Assembly: GCA_031402225.1 (NCBI GenBank)
Contig: JANNSD010000196.1
Location: forward strand, 1-22,720
Source of the DNA: JAGGAG01 sp031402225
GTDB taxonomy: Bacteria; Gemmatimonadota; Gemmatimonadetes; Gemmatimonadales; GWC2-71-9
Direction: 5' to 3'
Length of the DNA: 22,720 nt
The notes under the pieces were generated by a model. It made no database searches. It was given only the letters and a program-made list of their open reading frames with translations, and was not told the origin of the DNA. Positions 14,481 through 22,182 of this stretch are shown here, piece by piece. Within the stretch, counting starts at the first letter, position 1. The number at the start of each line of letters is the position of its first letter. A program made the position numbers and the translations under genes.

Positions 14481-17400
14481 ATGTCCGCCCCAAAGCCCGA
14501 CAACGCCCACGCCACCGACATCGCCGTTGTTGGCATGGCGTGCCGGCTGCCCGGTGCCGCCGATGTCGACAGCTTCTGGCGCAACCTCCGCGATGGGGTC
14601 GAGTCGATACGGTCGTACAGCATCGACGAGCTGCGTGCCGCCGGTGTCTCCTCCACGCAGCTCGGCAACCCCAACTACGTGCCGCGCGGTGCCCCCCTCG
14701 AAGACATGGAGATGTTCGACGCCAGCTTCTTCGGGCTGAGCGCGCAGGAAGCGGCCATCATGGACCCGCAGCACCGCCACTTCCTCGAGTGCGTCTGGGA
14801 AGCGCTGGAGCACGCCGGGCACGCACCATCCCGGTTCGCCGGCCCTATCGGCGTCTTCGGCGGCTCGGGTCACAACGCGTACCTGGGCTACAACCTGCTC
14901 ACGCGGCCGGAACTGGTGGACTTAGTGGGGTTTTTCCTGCTGCGCCACACCGGCAATGACAAGGACTTCCTCACCACGCGGGTGTCGTACGCGCTCAACC
15001 TGCACGGGCCGAGCGTGGCGGTGCAGACTGCATGTTCGACCTCGCTGGTGGCGGTGCATCTGGGCGTGCAAAGCCTGCTGGCGGGCGAGTGCGATATGGC
15101 GGTGGCGGGCGGTGTCACGATCGAGCTGCCGCACCGGCAGGGATACCTCTATGCTGAGGGCGAGATCCTTTCGCCCGATGGCCGGTGCCGCGCCTTCGAT
15201 GCCCGAGCGGCCGGGACGGTGTTCGGGAGCGGCGCCGGCGCGGTGGTACTGCGGCGGCTGGCCGATGCGATCGCCGGCGGCGATACCATCTACGCGGTGG
15301 TGAAGGGCACGGCGGTCAACAACGACGGCTCGGAGAAAGTGAGCTACCTGGCGCCGAGCGTGAAGGGCCAGGCGAGTGCGATCAGCGAAGCCCTCGCCGT
15401 GGCGGGGGTCGATGCCTCCACGGTGACGATGATCGAGGCGCACGGCACCGGCACGCCGGTGGGTGACCCGATCGAGGTGGCAGCGCTCACCGAAGCGTTC
15501 CGCCAGCACACCGACAAGCGGGGCTACTGCGCGATCGGCTCGGTGAAGACGAATATCGGGCACATCGACACCGCGGCCGGTGCCGCGAGCATGATCAAGG
15601 CGATCCAGGCACTGCGGCACCGGCAGTTGCCGCCGTCCCTCCACTACTCGACGCCCAACCCGGCGTGCCAGTTCGACGAAACCCCGTTCTATGTGAATGC
15701 CGTGCTGAGGGAGTGGGACGCGCCGGCGCCGCGCCGCGCCGGCGTCAGCTCGCTCGGTGTAGGCGGCACCAATGCCCACGTGGTATTGGAGCAGCCTGCC
15801 GAACCCTCCCCGTCGCCTGCTCCCTCGCGATCCCGCCAGGTGTTGCCGATTTCGGCACGTACTGACGCAGCCCTGGAGCGCGCGACGGACCGGCTGGCGG
15901 CCGCGCTGACCGCGCCGGACGCACCGCTCCTTGCCGATGCCGCCTGGACGCTGCAGGCAGGCCGCTCGGCCATGGCCCGCCGGCGCATCATCGTGGCGGA
16001 GAGCGCCGGGGCCGCCGCGCAAGGACTGGCCGCCAGGAACCCCCAGGAGCTGTTCAGCGGCACGGCACCCGATCGGGCCCGATCGGTGTCGTTCATGTTC
16101 GCCGGGGGCGGTACCCAGCATCCGGGCATGGGTGCCAGCCTCTATCGCGACGAGCCGGTGTACGGGCGGGTGGTCGAGGAGTGCCTCGCCCTGCTGAACC
16201 GGGAGCATGCGGACACGGTGCGCGCTCTGCTGCTGGCTCCGATGAGCGATGCCGCCGCCGCTGCAGCGCTCCAGAAGCCCCTCGCGGGGCTGCCGGCGCT
16301 GTGGATCACCCAGTACGCCCAGGCCCGACTGTGGATGCACTGGGGCATCGAGCCGGCAGGACTGATCGGGCACAGCATGGGCGAGTACACCGCCGCGTGC
16401 CTGGCGGGCGTGTTCTCGCCAGCGGACGCGCTGGCGCTGGTGACCACGCGGGCCCGCCTGTTCGAGACGGTCGCCGAGGGTGCCATGCTCAGCGTGCCGC
16501 TCGGCGCGGCCGAGCTGGAACCGCTGCTGGGCACCGAGCTGTCCATCGCCGCCGCTAACGGGCCGGCACTGTCGGTGGCCTCCGGGCCGGCAACGGCGAT
16601 CGAGCGCTTGATGCGCACGCTGACGGCGCGCGGGGTGGAGAGCTCGCGGCTTCGCATCAATGTCGCGGCGCACTCGAAGCTGCTGGAGCCGATCCTGCCG
16701 GAGTTCCGCGCCTTCGTGCGCCGGCTCGACCTGCGGCCGCCGGTCATTCCGGTAGCGTCCAACCTGACCGGCACCTGGATGACGGAAGCGGACGCAACGG
16801 ACCCCGACTACTGGGTCCGACACCTGCGGCAGACGGTACGGTTCGCCGATGGACTGCGTGCCCTGCAGCAGGGCGACGCGAGCGTGCTGCTCGAAGTGGG
16901 GCCGGGTCGCACCCTCGCCACGCTCGCCCGGCAGCAGGGTGGAACGCCGCCACCAGCGCTGACGTCGATGCCGCACCCCGACGAGCCGGTGGACGATGCG
17001 GTGCACATGCTGTCGGCGCTGGGGCGCCTGTGGATCGCGGGCGTGGAGGTGGACTGGGTACGGCTGCACGAAGGTGACGCGCGTCGGCGGGTGGCGCTGC
17101 CGACCTATCCGTTCGAGCGGGAGCGGCACTGGATCGATCCCCGCCCGGTGGCGGCGGCGCCGGGTGCAGTGCTGGTGCGCGCCGAGGACATGCGCGACTG
17201 GTTCTCGCAGCCTTCGTGGCGGCGTGCGGCGCCGGTGGCGCCCACCGGGGCGCTCGACGGGCCGATCCTGGTGTTCACCGACCGGTCGCCGGTGGTTCGC
17301 GCGCTTATCGACCAGTTCCGGCGCGCCGGGCTCGACGTGGTGACGGCCTCGCGGGGTGCGCGCTTCAGCGTTGCCGGCCCGAACGGATACACGCTGACCC

Positions 17401-20400
17401 AGGGAAACCCGGACGATGCCGCTGCGCTCCTTGCTGCCCTGCGCGACGCCGGCCGCAGCCCGCAGCGCATCGTCTTCGCGTGGCCGCTGGAGGATGCGTC
17501 AATTGACGCCGGCTTCCTGTCGCTGCTGGCGCTGAGCCAGGCGATGGGCAGCGAGGAGCTGTCCCAGGTGCAGCTCACGGTGCTGACGACGGGCGCCGCG
17601 CGGGTGACGGGAGAGGAAGCCACCGATCCCCGACTGGGCACCCTCGTGGGCGCGGTACGGGTGATCCCGACGGAACTGCCCGGGATCAGCGCGCGGCTGG
17701 TGGACCTGCCGGTGGCGGAGCGCGCGAGCCCCCGGCTCACGGAGCTGCTGCTGGCGGAACTGGTGGCAAGCGATCATGACGTGGTGGCGCTGCGCGGCCC
17801 CGACCGCTGGATTCCATCGCTGGAGGAGTTGCCTCTCGGGCCGGTGGTGACGCCACCCTTCCGCGATGGGGGCACATACCTCATCACCGGCGGGTTCGGC
17901 GGACTGGGCCTGTCCGTGGCGCGGCACCTCGCGCACGCCCATGGAGCGAAGCTCGCGCTGCTCGGGCGGCACCACCTGCCGGCGCGCGATCACTGGGACC
18001 GGTGGATCGCATCGCACGACGCGCACGATGAGACAGCGCGCCGGATCCTGACGGTGCGGGAGCTGGAGGCTGCCGGCGCCACCGTGCTCCCGGTCGAAGC
18101 GGACGTGACCGATGCGCGCGCGCTGAAGCAGGGGCTTGACCAGGTACGTCGGCGATTCGGCGCGCTGCATGGCGTCTTCCACGCCGCCGGTACGCTGGAC
18201 GACGGCGCGCTGCAGGTGCGCGCAGCGGAGAGCGCGCAGCGGGTGCTCGCGCCCAAGGTCCAGGGTACCATGGCGCTGGAGGAGGCGATCCGCGGCGCCC
18301 CGCTCGATTTCGTGGTGCTGTTCTCCTCAATCAGCGCGCTCACGGGGCTGCCGGGACAGTTCGACTACGCCGCGGCGAATGCGTTCCTGGACGCGTGGTC
18401 GCAGCGCCAGTTCGCGCTGGGCGGCACGCGGGTGGTGTCGATCAATTGGGCCCCATGGTCGGATGTCGGCATGGCGGCATCACTCGCATCGGCGCTGGGG
18501 GTGAGCGCGCCGCTGACCGGCGAGCCGACTGGTCACCCGCTGCTTACGCGACGGGTGCAACTGAACGCCCGGGAACAGGCCTACGTCGGTAGCATCGCGC
18601 CGGAGACGCACTGGCTGCTGTCGGAGCACCGGGTGCGGGGCGGCCAGCCGATGGTGCCGGGCACCGGGTTCCTGGCGCTCGCCTACCTCGCCGACCGGTT
18701 GTCGGGGCGCACCGGCCCGGCCGCGGTGCGCGACATCGAGTTCGTCGATCCCCTCATCGTGCCGGAAGGAAGTCGCAGCGACGTCCGGGTACGCCTCGAC
18801 ACCATCGATGGTCGAGTGGCGGTGGAGAGCCGCCCCAACGCGAGTTCCCCGTGGCGGCTGCATGCGCGGGCACGGATTGGCGCCGCAATCGACACGGCGC
18901 CCGCAGTAGACCTTGTTGCCCTGGCGCGTCGCACGACCCATTCGGAGGATCCGGCGAGCGTGACGACCGCGGCGCCCTTCCTCGATTTCGGGCCCCGATG
19001 GGACAACCTGCGGCGGATCGGCATCGGCCAGCGCGAGGCGCTGCTCGAACTGGAACTGCAGCCGCAGTTCGCCGCCGACCTCGAAAGCTATCCGCTGCAT
19101 CCGGCACTGGTGGACATCGCGATGGCCGGGGCACAGGCGCTGGTGCCGTGGCTCGACCGGAAGGGCCAGTTGCTCGTGCCCTTGAGCATCGGGACCGTCC
19201 GTATCCATGGCGACCTGCCCCGGACGATCTCCAGCCGCGTGCGGTATCGCGAGGACCTCTCGACCCCAGGTGACGTGGCGGTGCTGGATGCGGCGCTGTG
19301 CGACGCATCGGGCCGGGTGCTGGTGGAGGTCCTGGAATTGAGCTTGCTGGCGGTGCGAGACATGAGCCGGCTCGCGGCACCGCCCGCGACACCGCGGCCG
19401 CGCGGTCGGGAAGCGGCGCCAGCCAACCCGCTGCTCGGCCTCACCATCCGCGAAGGCATCCGTGCCGACGAGGGCGTCGCGGCGCTGGAACGGATACTGG
19501 CGGCGCAGCCAATGCCACAGATCGCGGTGTCGCCGCTGCCGCTCACCCTCCTGCTCCGGCAACTGCGCGAGAGCACCCGTCCGCAGGTGGTGGCACCGCT
19601 GACAGCGATGTCGGAGGAGGCGGAAGTGGCGGCAACGCCACTCGAGCGGGAGATCGCGACGTTGGCGTCGGGGTTGCTCTCGCTGCCGCGCGTGGGCCTG
19701 GACGAGAACCTCCTCGACCTGGGCCTGCATTCGCTGCTCGCGGTGCGGCTCTTTACCCGCCTCAAGAAGCTGACCGGCCACAACCTGCCGCTCGCCACCC
19801 TGCTGGAGGCGCAGACGGTGCGAACGCTGGCGACGCGCTTCGACCGGCAGATCGGCTTGTCGGTGCCCCGCACACCGCAGCAGATGCCGGCGTTCACGGC
19901 ACTGGCGCCCGACATCATGACATCGTCGGACGAGGTGCGCGACCCGCGAGCGCATGAGCACTGGTTGCGCCCGCTGTGGAGCCACGTGGTGCCGCTCAAG
20001 CCGGGCGGCAGCCTGCCGCCGTTCTTCTGCATGCATGCGCGTGGCGGCGCGGTACTCAACTACCGCACGCTCGCGAACTTCACCGATGCGGAGCAACCGG
20101 TGTATGGCATCCAGTGCCGCGGCCTGGACGGCAAGACGGAACCGTTCCGCAGCCTGGTGGAGATGGCGGAGCAGTACATCGAGGAGATCAGGCGGATCCA
20201 GCCGCACGGCCCGTACTTCCTGGGTGGCGGCTCGCTGGGTGGCATTGTGGCACTGGAGATGGCGCAGCGGCTGCAGGCCGACGGGGAGACCATCGGGCTG
20301 CTGACGATGTTCGATTCGTGGGGACCAATATGGTTCTCGACGGCGCACCAGCCAGCGGCGCCGCAGCGCCTCTGGCGGCGAATCGAGGGGCATATCCGGC

Positions 20401-20825
20401 GCTTCCAGCGTGAAGGCGCCGTGGGCGAGGCGAAGCTGCTCCTGCGGCGTGGGGTGCAGCGTGTCGAGGGATACGGGAAACTGGCGGCGGCGCGGGCGCT
20501 GCGAGCCACCGGCAGCGAACTGCCGCACAGCCTGCGCTATTACTACGTGGAGCAGGCCAACCTCGCCGCGCTACGGCGGTATGTGCCGAAAACGTATGAG
20601 GGAGATGTGGTGCTGTTCCGGGCGCTGGACGATGCGGATGCGGATTTCTCGGATCCGACGATGGGATGGACGGCGTCGGTACACGGGAGGATTGAAGTGA
20701 TCGATGCGCCGGGGACGCACAACTCGCTGGTGCATGATCCGGTGTTCGGGGAACTATTCCGGACGAGGCTCCGGGAGGCGCAGCAGGCGGCGGCAGCGGC
20801 GCACGAGTTGGCCGCGGTGAGCTAG
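14481..20825 (+). CDS. Type I modular polyketide synthase: KS-AT-KR-DH-ACP-TE
   Basis: The protein is 2114 residues from ATG 14481, the only sensible start: the KS domain opens 12 residues later and the upstream stretch overlaps the NRPS gene. KS (13-440) has Cys185 (TACSTSL), His321 (EAHGTGTP) and His361 (NIGHID), and its GNDKDFLTTRVSYALNLHGP block is typical of KS domains that follow an NRPS module. AT (about 538-860) has GHSMGEY with Ser632 and His731 in VAAHSK; malonyl-CoA is my best guess. A structural KR half (870-1120) precedes the catalytic KR (about 1130-1340), which has TGGFGGLG, TLDDG (B-type mark), Tyr1296 and Asn1300. DH (about 1350-1620) has His1383 and Asp1545. ACP has LGLHSL with Ser1751. 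TE (1845-2100) has GGSLGG Ser1918, Asp1945 and His2080. KR before DH is unusual. The PKS would extend the NRPS-bound starter once and release it. Confidence 0.95.
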   Translation: MSAPKPDNAHATDIAVVGMACRLPGAADVDSFWRNLRDGVESIRSYSIDELRAAGVSSTQLGNPNYVPRGAPLEDMEMFDASFFGLSAQEAAIMDPQHRHFLECVWEALEHAGHAPSRFAGPIGVFGGSGHNAYLGYNLLTRPELVDLVGFFLLRHTGNDKDFLTTRVSYALNLHGPSVAVQTACSTSLVAVHLGVQSLLAGECDMAVAGGVTIELPHRQGYLYAEGEILSPDGRCRAFDARAAGTVFGSGAGAVVLRRLADAIAGGDTIYAVVKGTAVNNDGSEKVSYLAPSVKGQASAISEALAVAGVDASTVTMIEAHGTGTPVGDPIEVAALTEAFRQHTDKRGYCAIGSVKTNIGHIDTAAGAASMIKAIQALRHRQLPPSLHYSTPNPACQFDETPFYVNAVLREWDAPAPRRAGVSSLGVGGTNAHVVLEQPAEPSPSPAPSRSRQVLPISARTDAALERATDRLAAALTAPDAPLLADAAWTLQAGRSAMARRRIIVAESAGAAAQGLAARNPQELFSGTAPDRARSVSFMFAGGGTQHPGMGASLYRDEPVYGRVVEECLALLNREHADTVRALLLAPMSDAAAAAALQKPLAGLPALWITQYAQARLWMHWGIEPAGLIGHSMGEYTAACLAGVFSPADALALVTTRARLFETVAEGAMLSVPLGAAELEPLLGTELSIAAANGPALSVASGPATAIERLMRTLTARGVESSRLRINVAAHSKLLEPILPEFRAFVRRLDLRPPVIPVASNLTGTWMTEADATDPDYWVRHLRQTVRFADGLRALQQGDASVLLEVGPGRTLATLARQQGGTPPPALTSMPHPDEPVDDAVHMLSALGRLWIAGVEVDWVRLHEGDARRRVALPTYPFERERHWIDPRPVAAAPGAVLVRAEDMRDWFSQPSWRRAAPVAPTGALDGPILVFTDRSPVVRALIDQFRRAGLDVVTASRGARFSVAGPNGYTLTQGNPDDAAALLAALRDAGRSPQRIVFAWPLEDASIDAGFLSLLALSQAMGSEELSQVQLTVLTTGAARVTGEEATDPRLGTLVGAVRVIPTELPGISARLVDLPVAERASPRLTELLLAELVASDHDVVALRGPDRWIPSLEELPLGPVVTPPFRDGGTYLITGGFGGLGLSVARHLAHAHGAKLALLGRHHLPARDHWDRWIASHDAHDETARRILTVRELEAAGATVLPVEADVTDARALKQGLDQVRRRFGALHGVFHAAGTLDDGALQVRAAESAQRVLAPKVQGTMALEEAIRGAPLDFVVLFSSISALTGLPGQFDYAAANAFLDAWSQRQFALGGTRVVSINWAPWSDVGMAASLASALGVSAPLTGEPTGHPLLTRRVQLNAREQAYVGSIAPETHWLLSEHRVRGGQPMVPGTGFLALAYLADRLSGRTGPAAVRDIEFVDPLIVPEGSRSDVRVRLDTIDGRVAVESRPNASSPWRLHARARIGAAIDTAPAVDLVALARRTTHSEDPASVTTAAPFLDFGPRWDNLRRIGIGQREALLELELQPQFAADLESYPLHPALVDIAMAGAQALVPWLDRKGQLLVPLSIGTVRIHGDLPRTISSRVRYREDLSTPGDVAVLDAALCDASGRVLVEVLELSLLAVRDMSRLAAPPATPRPRGREAAPANPLLGLTIREGIRADEGVAALERILAAQPMPQIAVSPLPLTLLLRQLRESTRPQVVAPLTAMSEEAEVAATPLEREIATLASGLLSLPRVGLDENLLDLGLHSLLAVRLFTRLKKLTGHNLPLATLLEAQTVRTLATRFDRQIGLSVPRTPQQMPAFTALAPDIMTSSDEVRDPRAHEHWLRPLWSHVVPLKPGGSLPPFFCMHARGGAVLNYRTLANFTDAEQPVYGIQCRGLDGKTEPFRSLVEMAEQYIEEIRRIQPHGPYFLGGGSLGGIVALEMAQRLQADGETIGLLTMFDSWGPIWFSTAHQPAAPQRLWRRIEGHIRRFQREGAVGEAKLLLRRGVQRVEGYGKLAAARALRATGSELPHSLRYYYVEQANLAALRRYVPKTYEGDVVLFRALDDADADFSDPTMGWTASVHGRIEVIDAPGTHNSLVHDPVFGELFRTRLREAQQAAAAAHELAAVS
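18531..19340 (+). other. Dehydratase domain placed after the ketoreductase
   Basis: Residues about 1350-1620 of the PKS protein form a double-hotdog dehydratase: HPLLTRRVQLN opening, LSEHRVRGGQPMVPGTGFL with His1383, and YPLHPALVDIAMAGAQ with Asp1545. A segment typical of KR C-termini (EGIRADEGVAALERILA, then PQIAVSPLPL, about 1652-1690) follows it, so the DH appears to sit between the KR core and its tail. Borders are approximate. Confidence 0.8.
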
Positions 20826-20840
20826 GGGTCGTCAGCAATT

Positions 20841-20888
20841 GTCATCCTGAGCGAAGCGAAGGATGACGACCGCCTCGCTCAGGATGAC
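20841..20888. terminator. Hairpin between convergent genes, candidate bidirectional terminator
   Basis: The 13-bp inverted repeat begins 16 nt after the PKS stop and reaches into the stop codon of the convergent PPTase gene. Either strand can form the stem. There is no U-run on either side, so intrinsic termination would be weak; stopping of convergent read-through or RNA end protection is more plausible. Confidence 0.45.
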
Positions 20889-20909
20889 GACAGCTTTGCC
20901 CAGGATGAC
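20841..20909. repeat. GTCATCCT repeat cluster (one forward, three inverted copies)
   Basis: GTCATCCT occurs at 20841-20848 and its complement AGGATGAC at 20860-20867, 20881-20888 and 20902-20909. The first two form a compact hairpin around GAGCGAAGCGA. The longer GTCATCCTGAGCG (20841-20853) pairs perfectly over 13 bp with 20876-20888. Similar GTCATCCTGAGCGAAGCGAAGGAT elements are, from memory, dispersed in many bacterial genomes, so this is probably a REP-like element. Confidence 0.8.
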
Positions 20910-21565
20910 GGGGTCAGCACTGCTCCCGCATAGACAAACTGCTCGTCCCACCCGAAACGGCCGGTGATTCGCAGCCCGGCTGCCGCGTTTGCGTCCACTT
21001 CCGCCTCAAGGCACCGCTCCGTCACATCGAGCGTGATACGCATCTGCTGAAACGAGATTTCCCGGCGGGTAGCCGGAAACCACGCCTTGTAGGCGGCCTC
21101 CTTGATCGCGAACAGCAGCCGGGGCCAGTCGGATGGCAGCGGCGGTAGTTGCTGCGCCAGGGCATCGAGCTCCTCGGGGCGGCAGATCGTGGCGATGATA
21201 TCGTCACCCAGCGGACCGGCCTGTTCCACGTCCAACCCAACTGACTGCACACCCGGAACGGTGCGGGCGCAGGCGACGGCAACGAGGCCCTTCGTGTGGC
21301 TGATGCTGCCGGTGATGCCGGCAGGCCATGCGACATCGCGGTCGGCACCATGGCGGAGCAGTGGCACCCGCGGGGCCGCGAGCTGAGCGAGCGCACGACG
21401 CGCCGCATTGCGGCCGGCAGCGAACTCCCGGCGGCGGATCGGCGCCATCGAGGACATGAGGGCCCGCTCCTCGGCGTACAGCAACTCTTCGTTCTCGTCC
21501 GTGCTGGTCGACACCTCGACAATCACGCCTGCCGGGAAGAGGCGACGCAGTTCCTCCTGCGTCAC
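20879..21565 (-). CDS. 4'-phosphopantetheinyl transferase, Sfp/EntD type
   Basis: The 228-residue protein starts with GTG 21565, overlapping the upstream phosphatase stop as GTGA. It has the three motifs of the family: SISHTKG, VGLDVE with Asp112 and Glu114 (magnesium ligands), and FAIKEAAYKAW with Glu156 and Lys160. The 44-residue spacing from Asp112 to Glu156 equals that in Sfp (107 to 151). It moves phosphopantetheine from CoA to the serine of carrier domains, and the nearby PCP (Ser1475) and ACP (Ser1751) are the obvious clients. The C-terminus is odd: the last residues, TPSSWAKLSSS, and the stop codon are encoded by the flanking GTCATCCT repeat, so the original 3' end has probably been replaced. 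Confidence 0.93.
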   Translation of the reverse strand: MTQEELRRLFPAGVIVEVSTSTDENEELLYAEERALMSSMAPIRRREFAAGRNAARRALAQLAAPRVPLLRHGADRDVAWPAGITGSISHTKGLVAVACARTVPGVQSVGLDVEQAGPLGDDIIATICRPEELDALAQQLPPLPSDWPRLLFAIKEAAYKAWFPATRREISFQQMRITLDVTERCLEAEVDANAAAGLRITGRFGWDEQFVYAGAVLTPSSWAKLSSS

Positions 21566-22182
21566 GGCCGGGGCTCGTCCCACGCGGACGCCAGCACCCG
21601 CACGGCGGCGATTACCTCGTCGTGCGCCACCCGGACGTCGGCCAGCGTGCCGGATACCGGGTCGTGAATTTCGGTGAGGGTCATGCGGCCAGCGGGGCGG
21701 CATCCGCCCAGCAGGAAGACCCGGTCGGCGGCATCGGGGAAGCGCGCAAGAATGCGCCCGAGGTTGAGGTGATCCATCACGAAAATGGCGCCCGCTTTCG
21801 TCACCTGGGCGGCATCGAGGGCGCGCGCCCGGTGCGACTCGAGCGGGAGGCCGCGCTCTTCGGCGGAGTCAGCAGCCCGGGGATCGGCGGGCTCGCCGGC
21901 GCGGGCGGAGAGGCCAGCACTCGACACCAGCACCGATCGACCGCGGGAGGCGGCTTCGCGCGCGAACGCGGCGGCAGCGAGAGGACTTCGGATGATGTTA
22001 CCGTGGCACACGAACACGACATCGGCGGCATTGCGCACCGCCGGGCGCCAGTCGCTGCGACGCGGATGGAGCGTGGCGTCGATCGCAACGCCGCGTAGCG
22101 CCCGGCGCTCGTCAGGATCGAGTTGGGCCCGGACGTAGCGCCAGCGCCTGAGCCCGGCGGGTACGAGGTGCTTGAGCTTCAC
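21562..22182 (-). CDS. Low-molecular-weight protein tyrosine phosphatase family protein
   Basis: The 206-residue protein starts with GTG 22182, overlapping the methyltransferase stop as GTGA. VVFVCHGNIIRSPLAAAAF holds the CX5R phosphate loop with Cys59 and Arg65, and EIHDPVSG near the C-terminus provides Asp174, the general acid of the conserved DP pair. Family members average about 150 residues; this one carries an extra basic N-terminal stretch of about 50 residues. Members next to glycan loci (Wzb-like) reset tyrosine kinases that steer polysaccharide export, which fits the surroundings. The usual second loop cysteine (GNxCRS) is isoleucine here. Arsenate reductase activity is less likely in this context. 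Confidence 0.88.
   Translation of the reverse strand: MKLKHLVPAGLRRWRYVRAQLDPDERRALRGVAIDATLHPRRSDWRPAVRNAADVVFVCHGNIIRSPLAAAAFAREAASRGRSVLVSSAGLSARAGEPADPRAADSAEERGLPLESHRARALDAAQVTKAGAIFVMDHLNLGRILARFPDAADRVFLLGGCRPAGRMTLTEIHDPVSGTLADVRVAHDEVIAAVRVLASAWDEPRP

Noticed and set aside
11888..20528. Very long antisense open frames inside the synthase genes (about 660, 735 and 682 codons)
   Set aside because: They mirror the codon structure of high-GC genes, are rich in Arg, His, Gln and Pro, and show no family motif, while the plus strand has full catalytic motifs throughout.
14481..20825. Enediyne or PUFA synthase identity, suggested by KR-DH order
   Set aside because: Those have ACP domains between AT and KR and no terminal TE; here the ACP follows the DH, and the KS has hybrid NRPS-PKS features.
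20841..20909. Short CRISPR-like array
   Set aside because: Copies are 8-13 bp, in both orientations, with uneven spacing and partly inside a gene.
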